NCBI GenBank assembly: GCA_019916065.1 | Contig: CM034240.1 | Coordinates: forward strand, 50,120,372 to 50,184,371 | Direction: 5' to 3' | DNA: 64,000 nt | DNA from: Vitellaria paradoxa | Lineage: Eukaryota; Streptophyta; Magnoliopsida; Ericales; Sapotaceae | Shown: piece by piece, positions 1 through 13,425 of the stretch | Position numbering within the stretch: the stretch's first letter is position 1 | How the letters are laid out: every line of letters starts with the position of its first letter | Program-made: the position numbers and the translations under genes | Notes under the pieces: generated by a model | Database searches by the model: none | Told to the model about the DNA's origin: nothing | What the model saw: the letters and a program-made list of their open reading frames with translations, nothing else

Positions 1-1818
1 CAAGAAGTCTCAATCAATGGACCATGTAATCGATATATAGAGCCATGTCTGACTCACTTTCGTTCTTTATCGTTTTGTTTTGATTTTTGACATTGTCGTC
101 TTGTTTCGATTTTTACAAGAAAAGATGGGTGGTGGTGGTGGTAAAAAACGAAAATGGAAGTTGTGGAGGAGCGATTCGGGCAAATTTTGTCATTCATGGA
201 TCAAAGCTGCATCAAAATCAGAGTCGATGGATTCTTCGTTTGGAGCTACCATCATTTTACAACTATTGAATTTTTTTTTTAAGGCTAAAACGATATCGTT
301 TTTGGCGGGATGTAACCAAGGGTGTAGGAGAATGGGTGTAAGGATAGCATTTTGCTTTTTCGTTTATATTTTGAAAATTTTATAAATTAACAACAGAAAC
401 ATGTTTATAAATCTATTTATGTTTTTTGTTTCTAAAAAATAAAAATTTAAACAGAAAATCATAAACAAAAAAATGTATTTTTACTCTTCTTTTTTCTATT
501 GCAAATATTTTGTTAATTCTAATAATTTATTCTTTTTTGTTATATCATATTAAAATAAATTAGTTTATTCAAATATTTTATTAAAAATAAATTATTTTTA
601 ATAAATAATATAATTAAATTAATATGTAATATATATTATTAATTTATTTCTAATAAATAATTAAATTAAATTAGTTAATTTAATTAATAAGACATATATA
701 TTTATTAAATTATTTTTAATAAATAATAAAATAAAATATATTAATTTAATTTAATTTAATAATTAATTTAATTAATATAATTATAAATTATTTTTTATAA
801 ATATTATAATTAATGTAATTTAATTTAATAATTAACTTAATTTATTTAACATGAAATATATTTTATTCAATTATTTCTAGCAAATAATATAATTAAATTA
901 TAATTAGTATATTTTATATTTACTGGATTAAATGATATAATACTTTTATTTTATTCAATTGTTTTTAATGAGTAATTTAATTAAATTAAATTAATGTAAA
1001 TTATATGTATTAAATTTAATTAACTTTTTGAAAACTAATAAGATTAAATATTTTATAAAGATAAAAAAATTAATAATTATAAATAAAATTGTATTTCCAA
1101 ACGCAGTTTTAATTTTTATTTCAGAAAAAATAGAAAACAAAAAATAAAAAACTTATACATATAAATGTAACCAGAAAACTATAATGTTACCGAACGGCAC
1201 CTTAGGTTCTTTTACTGCATATACATAGGCACCGTTTGGAGTGCCAACAAACAAAAAAATAAAATAAATCTCCAACAACATTTATAAATCACTAAAACTC
1301 TCTATTACACATTTACACTTTCTCACTTTTACTAATTTTAAAAAAGTTCAATATTTTGCTAAAAAAATAGAAAATTCATAAGGAGGTTAATCGAGTGCAA
1401 AAATTTTTTTACAACCATATTCTTCGAGTTGAAAGTTTTTTAAACGAATATCATTATCACTATTTTACATGAATTTTTTTTTAATCCATTAAAATGAATT
1501 TGGAAAAACTATTCTAACAGTTTTACAACTACAGAGAGAGAGTAGAACTATTATGTAGAACATTGGGTGGCCATTTTTTTTAATCCATTAGAATAGATTT
1601 GAGAAAACCGTTCTAACGATTTTGGCACTATTCATATCTAAAAAACACGATTTGATAAAAAAACACCAAACGCTAAAATTACTCCAAAATCACATTTTAT
1701 TTTGATTTATCTTTTTTTATCTTTTTTTTATCAGTCCAAATGTACACATAAAAAGGTTAACTTATTTTCTTGCACGATAGATCAATGGTGATATTATACA
1801 AAAAAAATATAAAACAGT
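1..1818. other. AT-rich intergenic DNA
   Basis: No gene is recognised here. The stretch from about 400 to 1140 is built almost only of A and T with many TTAATTTAAT-like words. Around 1185-1240 two motifs resembling transposon ends (a CCGAACGGCACC word and a GGCACCGTTTGG word) lie next to each other, which suggests abutting MITE ends, but their partner ends were not found. A short open frame at 80-385 has a glycine run and no recognisable domain. Confidence 0.6.
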
Positions 1819-1963
1819 GGTGTTTGGAGCTACACAAAAAAAATATTAAACTCTATAACTCTCTACAAACATGAATTACGAAATTAGAAAATTTAAATTT
1901 TCTACTCACTGTATAAAATACGAGACACTAACTTTTTTAATTTTATATAATTCCAAACACACC
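1819..1963. mobile_element. MITE (GGTGTTTGGA ends)
   Basis: A segment of about 145 bp has imperfect inverted ends: GGTGTTTGGAG on the left and the complement of GGTGTGTTTGGAA on the right. The core (tacaaacatgaattacgaa and a ctactcactgta word) recurs near 22268-22440, 51757-51911 and, inverted, 50950-51096. It has no coding capacity. The target duplication was not resolved. Confidence 0.5.
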
Positions 1964-2449
1964 TATTATTGTATTACGAGTAGTGCCGCGTGTTATTTTC
2001 TAAGGTGATGCGACAATTTGACTTGGTGGCTATTCTTTCAAAAAATTAGTCCTTACATATATGTATATATAATATGCAAAAATAATTATAAAGATTTGTA
2101 AATTAATCAATCATATCATTCACATGTGATTACATTTTAAGATCAGTAACGTCCAAATCAAAGTCGTTCTCTATTGTTACATATATGGAACAAATGAAAT
2201 AATTTCAATGTATAGAAATTAATAATTTCAATGTATGAGGCAAATGAAACAATTTTTAATAAATGTTATTTTATATTGTTACATATATATACATACGTAT
2301 TTATATTTTATTAATTTAAATGTAAATTTAGTAAGGATAAATTTTCCTTTTTAATAATTTAATACTACTTTTTATTAATGCACTCAATTGTAATTTAACA
2401 TAACATGTAAATAAATTAACATTTTTAATTTTGGTTATAGTATATTGTT

Positions 2450-3011
2450 TGACACACATTAAAGGTCTATATGAGGAGGACTGCTGCTCCAACTAAATTG
2501 TTATGGATTTTTAACAAGATTTCAACATTAATAGTGAAAGATCCATTTCCAATAAGGTTTCAGTTGATATATATAAATCACCCTCTGCGAATAAAACAAT
2601 CTACATTTGGGTTCAATTCTTTTGTGTTTTGAAACATATACGAGTAGCTTGGCTCGCTTTGCAATCCTCAGTCCAAGTTAGCTTATGCATGCATAATGGC
2701 AACAGATAATTGATTCACACATGGCAAATAATATTGCCAATATAAGAGAAATTAGAGGGATGTTTGCTGTAAATTTCTTATTCATAGAATCTTAGATGCA
2801 GAGTACTCCTTATTGACACCTATTTTGGGAACTAAATAAATGATAACTTTCAGGGTACAAAGAGGATAACCCGCGAGGGATGAGTTACAGGAGCAGTTTA
2901 ACTCAGAGGCACTTGTGCTACTTACCAATGCCTAGAAAACGAAAGCAAAAATCAGATTACAACGTTCCCTAGAACATCTTCCACACACACACACACACAC
3001 ACACACAGAGC

Positions 3012-3044
<33 letters not shown>

Positions 3045-3065
3045 TTGTTGTGAATGATCTAAAAG
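2450..3065. other. 3' flank of receptor copy A, shared by the array
   Basis: This block lies downstream of the receptor gene on the minus strand. It matches the 3' flanks of copy B (about 32400-33000), C (43440-43720) and D (53080-53370) in the same order of words, such as the rising GAGTTCGA-type motif, a TTAGCTTATGCATGCATAATGG word and ATAGAATC.TAGATG. It marks the left end of a duplicated unit. No separate gene is seen. Confidence 0.7.
2982..3036. repeat. (CA)n(GA)n microsatellite
   Basis: About ten CA repeats run directly into a GA tract with one short interruption. It lies just beyond the stop codon of pseudogene copy A, in its former 3' UTR. Confidence 0.9.
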
Positions 3066-6000
3066 CTAATTGTGCTTGCTTCTTCTACTTGTGGCATTTG
3101 CACCTACCAGTTTCTTCACCACATCTCTCATCGTGGGTCTTTTGTTTGGCTCATTCTCTGTACATCTCAAAGCCACAAAAAGCACATCAATCACTTGTTC
3201 CTTTATGCTGGAATTCAAAAACTCATCCAAAAGGCTTGGATCTACAATCCTCTCAATTTCCTCAGTATTGTTCTAAACAGACCTAACCCAACCTACAATA
3301 TCCGCTCCCTCCGTGAATGAAGGATCCAAGGCCTTCTTTCTGGCAATCAACTCCAGCAAAACAACTCCATAGCTGTACACATCAGACTCCCTGCTATTCC
3401 TTGCTGTAAATGCATTCTCTGTCACAAATAAAAACAATAAAAAAAAAAAAAAAATCATGGCACGATCAACTTTCAGACTCCTTCACTTCTCTTTCCCTTG
3501 TGAGTCTTTGTATTTACACAATGCAATCAACATCAAGATATGGTTAAAAACATAATTGGGCTAAGCAATAATGTTATACAAGTGATTACCTGGTGCAATG
3601 TATCCAATCGTGCCCATAACTGTGCTAGACGCTGTTGAAGCTGAAGCTTGATCCAGAAGTTTGGCAACGCCAAAATCTGAGATATGAGGCTCCATGTCAA
3701 AGTCCAAAAGTATATTCATTGATTTGATATCTCTGTGGACAATAGCCGGATCGCAGTCGTGATGGAGATACGCCAATCCATGGGCAGTTCCAAGTGCTAT
3801 ATTGTAGCGAACATTCCACTCTAAAGTCGGTGGTGGCTTCTTCTCGTGGAGAACATCATGAAGGCTTCCATTTTGCATGTAGTCATACACGATCAAACCA
3901 CACTCTTGCCTTAACCAAAAGTTTTCCAATCTGACGAGATTTCGGTGCTTGACCTTCCCAACAGTCTGGATTTCTCTAACTATACTAGTGGTTTGAATTC
4001 CTCCCTTATGCCCTGCAAACGCAAGCTTCTTCACTGCATACACCTTCTCTGGAATTGAAGCCTTATAAGGCTCCTCTCCCAATAATATACCTCTCATGTA
4101 GGTTGTCAGTAGCTTCCATTATTTTGATGATCAGCTTGGTACGTTCACCGTCTTCAGCACAGATCGTAACTTCATGTCCTGGTCTTCTGTGACAAATAAA
4201 CACATAAACCAATCCAAGGAGCACAAGGACAACAGCTAGCGAAGATCCCAGAGCTACCATTACAATTTGAAATTTACTAAGAACTTTCACCTTGACCATT
4301 TTAGCACCACAAGTTCTGAAATTGCTGTTTCTAATGCAAGTTAAGCCATCAGTTGGAAGACAATTGACACAAAGCTCATTACCAAGAAATGAAGAGGGGG
4401 ATGAATTGACAAACTTGATCAGTGTCCCTGGTATTGGCCCAGTGAAGTGATTGTGAGAGAAATTGACCTCCATTAACGAATGAATTTCACCAATATCTGA
4501 CAAAGTTCCAGTCAGACTGTTGAAAGATATGTCAAGTTGCTCCACCATCTTCAAATTCCCGAGTTCTGCAGGAACATGCCCTGTTAGACCATTACTGCTG
4601 AGATTTAACACTTTCAGGTTACGCACTGCTCCACTCGCTGCAATAGATGATGGGATTTCCCCACCTAATAAATTTCCACCAAGCTGTATATTTGAAATGA
4701 ATTTGATCTCAAACAGGAAAGGTGGGATACCCCCTGTAAAACGATTAGCATTTAGACCAAGATTGGACAAAACCGCCAAGCTTTTTAAACTAGATGGAAT
4801 GGAACCATTCAATGAATTATAACTCATCCAAATCTGACAGTTTAGGACAATTTGACAGTTGAGGTGGCAATGAACCTTCCAAGTGATTGTGAGAAAGATT
4901 CAAACGGACAAGAGCCACAAGCTTTCCAAGCTCGGGGGGAATAAGCCCAGTAAGCCTATTCAAAGCCAGGTTAATCGAGGTAATGTTTGTCGGGTTTCCC
5001 ACGCTGGAGGGAATTACACCAGTCAAGCTGTTGTTGCTAAGATCCATATACAAAGGATTTGGATTTTTTGCAAATTCTGTCAGAACTCCAGTAAGGTTAT
5101 TCTGTTTAAGAATCAGCCTTGTCAGACTTGAACAACTTCCTACATCAGAAGGAATGCGACCTTCAAGATGATTTTGACTCAGGATCAATCTCCTCAATTG
5201 CTTGTTGAAGCAAAGATTCGGGGGTATTTCACCAACGAATGAGTTGTTGGTGAAGTCCACCTAAGTCAAATTACAATTCATCCCCAAACTTTGGGGTATG
5301 AACCCAAAAAACCAGTTATTATGCAAAGAAATGTTTCTCAATTGCTTCAGTTCAGTGATCTCTGGAGGAAGTTCACCGGAAAGATCATTGTTGTACACAT
5401 GGAGATTCCCCAGGCTCCGAATCTTCCAAATGCTTATCGGAATCTCACCAGTCAAACGGTTGGTAAACAAGAAAAGGTTCTTCAATTCGCTTAGCATCCC
5501 TAACTCGCTCAGAATTTCCCCCTCAAGTTGGTTGTCATACAGCTCCAAATCAAGCAGTGACTTACACTTGCCAAGTTCACGTGGTATTCTACTGGACAAA
5601 TGGTTTTCACTGAGGTAGAGAAGATCCAACTCGGTGAGCTGCCCGAGAGAAGATGGATGGAACCAGTTAAGCCACAATGGACAGCAGAGAGTTGAGTTAA
5701 GCTAGTACAATTGCCCAGCCCTCGTGGAATACCACCAATAAAATTGTTAAATGACAAGACCAAGGTGTTCATTTTCTTGCAACTGCCCAATCCCAAGGGA
5801 ATGTAACCCTCTAGATTGTTCTCACTCACATCTAGATACTCAAGGTACACAAGATTATTCAAACTCTCTGGCAGAGTTCCGGCGAACTGATTGTCGGTCA
5901 AACAGAGTTCCTTCAGGGTGCTACAATTTCCCATGGAGGAAGGAATGGTCCCAGACAATTGATTATCATTCAGCCACAGAGAAATAATCTCAGTCATATT

Positions 6001-6298
6001 TCCAACATTCAAAGGAATAGAGCCATTAAGCTTGTTGGTGTTCAGCCTAACAGTTACCAAGTGAGGAATTCGAAACAGAGATTCGGGTATTGGGCCCGTC
6101 AGGGAATTAGAATACAAGCTAATCAATTGCAAATTCCACAGGTTTCCAAGACTCTCCGGCATAGCTCCAGCGAGGGCGTTGCCGGAGAGATCCAAGTATT
6201 CGAGGAGACTGCAATTCTCCAACTCCGATGGAATTGAACCCGTGAAACCGTTAGAGTTGAAGTCAATAGACTTCAAGCGACTCAAGCGACCTATCTCT
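3066..6298 (-). pseudogene. PEPR-type LRR receptor kinase copy A, 3' portion (LRRs, TM, kinase)
   Basis: This is the larger part of receptor copy A, cut off from its first 265 bp (18527-18791) by a transposon nest. Read leftwards it holds most LRRs, a membrane segment near 4200-4270, and kinase subdomains with YAVKKL, IVHRDIKS and DFGVAKLL. An intron lies at the GYIAP/ENAF junction: exon 1 ends at 3590 before GTAATC, exon 2 is 3066-3418 after a CAG. Compared with copy B it carries a 1-bp deletion near 5655, a CAG-to-TAG stop at 5261-5263, a 2-bp deletion near 4826, an 11-bp deletion near 4066 (which removes the glycine loop) and a TGG-to-TAG stop at 3273-3275. It cannot make a receptor. PEPR family identity rests on kinase motifs and intron position and is an inference from family knowledge. 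Confidence 0.9.
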
Positions 6299-6603
6299 TG
6301 ATAAGACCTGAGCTAGGAGTGTATGGTTACACTGTGCACTGCTGAAAAAATAGAAGAAGTGTATCTCTTATTCGCTTTCTCTCAGCCCAATATATACAAT
6401 AATGTGCTGTTCTTCCTTCCAAAAACACTCTAGCGGATCCGCACAACCTATCTCTTGATAAGACCTGAGCTAGGAGTGTATGGTTACACTGTGCACTGCT
6501 GAAAAAATAGAAGAAGTGTATCTCTTATTCGCTTTCTCTCAGCCCAATATATACAATAATGTGCTGTTCTTCCTTCCAAAAACACTCTAGCGGATCCACA
6601 TTG
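6290..6603. repeat. 157-bp tandem duplication spanning three sequence layers
   Basis: The segment 6290-6446 is repeated almost exactly at 6447-6603. Each copy starts with 9 bp of receptor exon (including the TCTCT target site), continues with the first 44 bp of the Copia-A LTR and ends with about 103 bp of the Copia-B LTR. The duplication must therefore be younger than both insertions. It could also be a mis-assembly. Confidence 0.85.
6299..6342 (+). repeat. Copia-A 5' LTR, first 44 bp
   Basis: This piece starts TGATAAGACCTGAGC and ends GTGCACTGC, identical to the start of the 3' LTR at 18298. Copia-B inserted after ACTGC (6338-6342), which is duplicated at 13746-13750. Confidence 0.92.
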
Positions 6604-6731
6604 TGCGGATCCATTTCCCTAAAACTCTAAACTCCAAATCAATTTCAATCTCCAATACTATATTTACAAAATCAATCTCAATCAATCTCCAATACTATAT
6701 TTACATACAAAATCAATCTCAATCTCCAATA
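6500..6731 (-). repeat. Copia-B 3' LTR
   Basis: Read on the element strand it begins TATTGGAGATTG and ends TATTTTTTCA. It is about 10 bp longer than the other LTR because of an extra copy of a CAATCTCAAT-like word. The first dinucleotide is TA, not the canonical TG. Confidence 0.88.
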
Positions 6732-6738
6732 CCCCCCC

Positions 6739-9700
6739 TCAAGGTGGAGCATGGGGGTCGTAAATGCCCAACTTGCGAAGAAGAAACTCAAATTGTTGTT
6801 TTCCCAGAGCCTTGGTAAAGATGTCAGCTAATTGAAGGTGAGTAGAGACATACGAGGGAGCAAGAAGACCCTCCTGTATAGCATCGCGAAGAAAATGACA
6901 ATCCACTTCAATATGTTTAGTGCGTTCGTGAAAAATAGGATTTCTGGCAAGATGAATGGCCGACTGACTATCGCAATAAAGCTTCATAGCCTGAGAATGA
7001 TGCACCCCAAAACTCCGCAAGAGACCCTTCAACCATTTCAATTCACAAGTAAGAGATGCCATAGAACGATACTCAGCTTCAGCAGACGAGCGGGAGAGAG
7101 TAGTTTGTTTCTTGGTTTTCCAGGAGACCGGGGAATGTCCAAGAAACACAATCCATCCTGTGAGAGACCGTCGTGTGAGAGGACAACTAGCCCAATCGGA
7201 GTCACACCAACCTGAGATAGACAAGGGGCCATCAGCGCGAAGAAGAATACCCTGGCCAGGATGGCCTTTGAGGTAGCGTACCACTCGCAAGGCAGCATTC
7301 CAATGTTCCATCCGTGGTTGGTGCATAAACTGAGACAAGACATGTACTGAGTAGGCTAAATCTGGACGCGTCACAGATAGGTAAATCAAGCGCCCGATAA
7401 GACGGCGATATGGTTCTGGATCCGGAAGAAAAGATCCCGTGGCAAGAGCTAAGCGATGATTCTGCTCTAGGGGAAAATCAGCAGGTTTGGCTCCCAATAA
7501 GCCCGCTTCAGAGATAATGTCGAGGGTATACTTTCGTTGACACAGAAAAATACCCTGCGGATTCCTTGCAACCTCAATGCCGAGGAAGTACTTAAGAACT
7601 CCAAGATCCTTCATATGAAAACACCGACTTAGATAAGTCTTAAATCGAGTAAGAGCTTCGGAATCATTGCCTGAAATAATGAGATCATCAACATAGACGA
7701 GAACATTGAGCTGGATGTTGTCTCGGTGATACGTGAACAATGAATAATCGGAATAAGATTGACAAAAACCATATGTCTTCAATGCAGTCGTTAACTTTGC
7801 GAACCAACAGTGAGGGGCTTGTTTCAACCCATAAAGTGATTTTCGAAGACGACATACCATATTCGGAGGAGTGACACGAAATCCAGGTGGCATCCTCATA
7901 TACACCTCCTCATCAAGGTCCCCATGAAGAAAAGCGTTGTGTACGTCCATTTGATGAAGCTCCCAATTCTTTGCTGCGGCAATAGCAAGAAAAACTCTAA
8001 CAGTTACCATTTTGGCGACCGGTGCAAATGTTTCGCTGTAATCAATTCCAGCCACCTGATGATTACCAAAGATCACCAACCGAGCCTTGAGACGCTCGAT
8101 ACTTCCGTCAGAGTTATATTTGATCTTGTAAACCCAACGACTACCAAGGGCTTTCTTACCCGGAGGGAGTGATTCCAAGGTCCATGTACCATTATCTTCC
8201 AGAGCACGAACCTCCTTTTGCATAGCTTCTCTCCAACCCGCATCCTTGACAGCTTCTGTATAAGATTGTGGCTCACGTCCGGTTGTGACAGCTGCAAGAA
8301 AAGTTCTATGCCGCAAAGAAAAGTTGTCACAATTCACAAAGTGTGTAATGGGATATGGAGTACCTGAGGAACGATGTGGAACTGGTGAACTCGGGGATGG
8401 ACTCAACTTCTGTACAGTGTGGGTCACAAAATCACGCAATCGAACTGAAGCTTGCTTAGTTCGTTTGCCTCTGCCCAAAGCGTCGTCTAGTAGAGCAGGA
8501 GTACTGGCAGGAGGACCAAGTGAAGCCCCTGTTTCCTCGGGCATAAGGTCTCCTGTATCTATTGGACCACCCGCAGCAGGTGACGCGACAGGGGAAACTG
8601 CGGTGCCCATAGGGATAGCAACAGCTTGCCGTGTTGCGTCAGTTTCTTGTGGTAACACAGGCGCCCATAACTCAACACAGTTATCATCACCCCTTGGACA
8701 ATCCGTAACAACCAAAGGTTCCATAGTATGATCATGGAAGCTCGCCATAGCAAAAGGAAATTCATCCTCAAAAAATTTGACATCACGGGACACAAAATAC
8801 GCCTTCGTTTCCAAGTCATATAATCGCCAGCCCTTCTTCCCAGTGGGATACCCAACAAATACACACTTTCTGCTTCGGCTTGCGAATTTATCCCCCTTAG
8901 CATGCTGATTGTGAGCATAGCACAATGAGCCAAAAACCCGCAAATCATCATAGGAAGGAGCTTTATTGAACAAAATTTCATAGGGAGTTTTGTTGTGAAG
9001 TACTCTGGAGGGAGTTCTATTAATTAAATACACTGCGGTAAGAATACACTCTCCCCAAAAATCAATCGGCAAAAATCCTTGAAATCGTAAAGCACGAGCC
9101 ACATTCAAAATATGTCTATGCTTTCGCTCTACCCTGCCATTTTGTTGGGGTGTACCCACACATGAAGTCTGGAACATAATGCCATTAATATCAAAATATT
9201 CTTGCAGACACTTGAATTCAGTGCCATTGTCACTGCGTACAATCTTTACCTTCTGAACAAACTGTCTATCCACCATGGCAAAGAATGATAAAAACATCTT
9301 AAAGACCTCCTTTTTATCAAGTAATAAGTATACCCACACAGCACGGGAATAATCATCCACTATGGTTAAGAAATAATGAGCACCACAAGAAGGAGTTTAG
9401 TACGGTCCCCATAAATCACAATGTATTAATTCAAAGATTCTGGTAGCCTTATTGTCACTAATAGGAAATTTATCTCTGGTTTGTTTGGCACGTTGACATA
9501 CATCACATGCTTTATTCATAGTCTCCCTAGAATCACTAACTATAGGAAGGAGCGGTATGACTGTATCAGAAGGATGCCCAAGCCGCTTGTGCCAGATCAA
9601 TCGACTCACTTTGAGGACGTGTACTTGAGGAATATGTCGAAAGTAATAGAGTCCATCCCGTCGCTCACCCGCTCCAATCAGCATCCTCGTAACCCGGTCC

Positions 9701-10505
9701 TGAATCACACAAAAGCGATTAGTGAATTGGACATTACAACGTGTATCGTCAATGAGCTGCGACACAGAAATTAAACTACAATGTAATTTGGGAACATATA
9801 GAACACTTTGGAGTGTCAAACATTCGCCAAGAACAACAGTTCCTTCTTTGGTTGCCACAGTTTTTTTGACCATCCGGTAGTCCCACCAGACATGCGTCAA
9901 TGTCGCGTAGATTGGTCAAGCATCGTAATTCGCCTGTGACATGGTTAGAAGCTCCTGTATCAATAATCCAGGATAGAGATTGAGACGCACCAGTCAACCG
10001 TTCACCAGACACCTTCTGTTTATCAATTATGTCGAGAAGCACCTGCCATTGTTCAGCATTTAAGCCCGCAATTCCAGAGCTTGCCGCATCCATTTGTGTC
10101 GAAGTAGCGGCCCCACGCATATGATTGCTTCCAGCGACAGCAGCATTGGCGCGAACAGGAACCCCTTTGCCGCGACCAGCGGCTGCTCCAGATGAGGGGG
10201 TGGTGCTTCGTCCGCGTCCTGCACTACGTCCACCAATCCGAGGCCTATCTCCCCACCAATCAGGATAGCCGTGAAGGAGAAAACAACTGCCTTCGTCATG
10301 TCCAGGACGATTACAGTGAGCACAGATGAGATTAGATTTGTCCCGACCTCGCCCGCGGCCCTCAGTTTTTACCGCAAAGCTCATAACATCATCCCTCTTT
10401 TCCTTGGCGCGTGAAATCCCGCGAACACATTCTTCTTGGATCAATGTCTGGTATACTTTATTGATAGAGGGAAAAGGGTCTTGAGACAGCAAGTTGGATC
10501 TCACT
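6739..10505 (-). pseudogene. Copia-B gag (C-terminal part)-protease-integrase-RT-RNase H
   Basis: Read leftwards from the solo-LTR junction, the frame shows a canonical CX2CX4HX4C zinc knuckle (CAHCNRPGHDEGSC, about 10280-10325), the protease motif DTGASNH, a pre-integrase segment (IWHKRLGHPS), integrase with CDVCQRAK and the DDYSRAVW and NGRVERKHR blocks, reverse transcriptase with YVDDLIISG, and RNase H with CDSDWAS. The order PR-IN-RT-RH defines Ty1/copia. Breaks are a frameshift near 9880 just after the protease and a TAA stop at 9397-9399 early in the integrase. From 9396 to the stop at 6739 the frame is open for more than 870 codons. The gag start lies on the other side of the solo LTR. 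Confidence 0.92.
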
Positions 10506-12809
10506 TGTTATAACCCAAATATATATTTATTATTATTTATATTTCTATGTGTTATAGTTTTATTAGAATTGGTTGGCTTTATCTAGTGTTATAATTTTAT
10601 TAGAATTGGTTAACTTTATTGAGTATTATAGTCTTATTAGAATTAGTTTACTTTATTTAGGAAATAATTAAATTTTAATTTTTAGTGTTTTGGATAATTT
10701 GAAGAGTTATTAGAATTATGATTGAATTAGGATTGAAGGTTCACCATAATTTAATGGAAGTAATAGTATACGATTAGGAAGTTAAGGCTATAAATAAGAG
10801 GTGTCTTCCTAGGGTTTTATTATTTCTAATTAAGAGAAAGAGGAGATAGAAGAGAAAGATTTGGCTGAAGTGAAGAAGAATTAAAGGTTAGTTTTTATTT
10901 TTATTTTAATTTTTCTATTCATTAAATATCAAGCATTGATGAGATGGGTAAGAAGTTAAAGAGAGTTAATCAAATAAGTCATGGTTTTCGACTTTCCTGA
11001 GTTGTATATATATGTACATGTTCGGCAGTTTATATATATATAAATACATAAGATATCAGGGAGGAAAGGTGCGACAGTTGATTGATTGAAAAATATATAA
11101 ATATATATTTTTGGGTTCCTAGATTTGTACGCATATATATACATATATATTCTTGTGTATGTACAGCTATATGGATTTTCAAATTTTTTAGATGGGCAGC
11201 GTGTATTTAAAAAAAAAAAAAAAATCCCATTACTACTGGGATAGAGGGTTTGATTGGGTTTATTAAAACTATTTTTATTAATTATATATATATATATATA
11301 TATATTTATGGAAGTTGTCGGCAGAAGCTAACATATATATATATATATATAACACTTGTTTCATTAACGGGGTAGAAAAAAAAATAAAATAAAAATAAAT
11401 ATATTTTGAATTGATTTTGAAACTGACGACCAGTGCATGCATATATACATATATATATGTGTATATATATTAAGTTAGGTTCTATTGGAGGGGTTATAAA
11501 AAAAAAAAAAAAAATTTACTTTTCACTTGATGTATTGAAAGGGGTTGCTGGCCGATTATCAATTTGACAATTTGAAAGGGTTATTTATTTATATTAATTA
11601 AATTATTTTAGAAGAGTGAAGGGTTTATATTTAGTAAATTATTAGACGTAAATTTTACGATAGATTTTAAATAATAAGTATTTAATTTCGTGAATTCAGG
11701 ATTGTGAGGGATTATCCTGATTTATTTTACGTGTACATCTTTGGACACCAGGTGAGTGGTTTGCCTTGCTAGTATTATTTTATAAATTATTCCATGCATA
11801 AAGATTTGAAAGTTGAAAATTTTTGGATTATTCATTGTGAAAAATTATATTGTTTTGATAAGGATATTATATGTTTTATGCTATTGAGTATAAGTAAAAT
11901 TATTTGGACATTTGTGTTTAATCCTGGAAATTATGAGATTGTGATGGAAAATTTTTTTTGTGGTTATTGGAAATAAAAATTAAAGTCCAGGGGACAGGCT
12001 CCTTAGGTGGTGTGACTCTGGCAACTAGGGAACAGGCCCGTGAAAACCGTGGTGACCCTAGTTCTCAACGATTGTAGGAACAGGCCCGTGAAAACCGTGG
12101 TGACCTCAATCGGATCGGCTTAGGGAAGAACCCAGGAGCCAGACTGGGTGACTCTAAGTACGATATTGGATCCAACGGGCACTGCCCATGAGAAAATATA
12201 TTGGCACATTTTATATTTAATTTCCATATATCCATGGATTAATGTTTGTTATCACAGTTGTGATTGACGGGATGAATTATGGATGTTATTGCACTCTGAT
12301 GTGCAGGTTTTGAAATTGTTATTGATTATGCATGGACATGGTTACTTGGAAAATTTTTCTTGATTAAATTGGTTATTTGAAAATTTATTATTTTCAAATG
12401 GATATTATTATTTTTGGCTTGGCAATCCATTCACCGGGCTTTTAGCTCACCCATCCTTTTAACATTTTTCAGGTAAGCCTGGAAGGGATTAGACATGGAC
12501 TCTGGCAGTGGGACCTTTAAGTCGTGGCCTCTTAGGAATAATTTTACATTTTATTGATGGATTTTATTTTGGTAGCTAGATTAGAGTTTGATGATTTGAA
12601 ATATTTTAATTACTGTTATTAATTATTTTAAGTTTGAAACGTTAGTAGACTATTTTATTTATTCTCGTAAATTTTTAAATGGCAAGGTTATTTTTTCATT
12701 GAAGGTTTTCTTTTTTGTAAATTTAAGTTGAATGAAAATTAGGCTTGCGTGTTCCTTAAGCTAAGGCTTAGGGTACTCGGCCGGTTACATCCTTAAGTGG
12801 GGTGTGACA
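10506..12809 (+). mobile_element. Solo LTR (Ty3/gypsy-like), third level of the nest
   Basis: A 2304-bp segment begins TGTTATAACCC and ends GGGGTGTGACA and is flanked by the 5-bp duplication TCACT (10501-10505 and 12810-12814). Removing it rejoins the Copia-B gag codons exactly (GQV to RSNLL). There is no internal domain, so it is a solo LTR. A TATA-like word (CTATAAATAAGAG, about 10790) supports plus orientation. It holds a direct repeat of about 29 bp (12028-12057 and 12077-12105). The gypsy label is inferred from its length and terminal style only. Confidence 0.82.
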
Positions 12810-12814
12810 TCACT

Positions 12815-13425
12815 TGACCATAGTGATCATCATAGAGTCCCATCAGGAATTGATGTAACCGCTTCTCCTCACGACGCTTCTCAAGTTTGGAACCAAGATT
12901 GCAAGTGCAATGGCCACATTCGCAACCCGGAATTGGTTCATAATGAGCAAGTTCATCCCACAAGGCCTTCATCTTTCCATAGTAAGTGACGATAGACATC
13001 GTTTTGTCTTGTTTACATTCAGCAATAGCAGCTTTCAACTGCTGAATCCGTGGACCGTTCACAACACAGAACCTGTCCTTGAGATCGTCCCAAAGAAGTT
13101 TCGCATCTTCATAGTACGAGATGGAGGATGCAATCGTAGGTTCTATGGTACGCATGAGCCACGAAACAATCATGGAGTGAACCGTCAGCCAATCCTCCAT
13201 CTGGTCTTTATCAGCGGGTTTGGGTATTGTTCCGTCAACGAACCCATACTTTCGTCTCGCACGAAGAGACAAGCGAATGGACCTTGCCCATTCGTCGTAA
13301 TTATCTCCACGCAACTGTACGTGCGTAATTGTATTTCCGGGATTATCTCCGGATCCAAGGAAATACGGAGAAGTTGAGTCAAACTTTTTATCATAGGCGC
13401 CAGTTGCCGTAGTAGCTCCAGCCAT
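12815..13425 (-). pseudogene. Copia-B gag, N-terminal part
   Basis: The frame opens with ATG at 13425 just inside the primer-binding site and encodes a copia gag N-terminus with a GDNYDEWARSI-type motif and an RFCVVNGPRIQQLK-type motif, typical of the UBN2/gag families of plant copia elements. It stops where the solo LTR entered and continues at 10500. Gag forms the virus-like particle. Confidence 0.88.

Noticed and set aside
80..385. 101-codon open frame with a glycine run
   Set aside because: No domain, no splice context, and a second overlapping frame is equally open.
4520..5618. Plus-strand open frames opposite the receptor LRRs (also around 34448-36452, 44406-45633, 53682-54776)
   Set aside because: They are antisense shadows of the LRR code and vary with it between copies.
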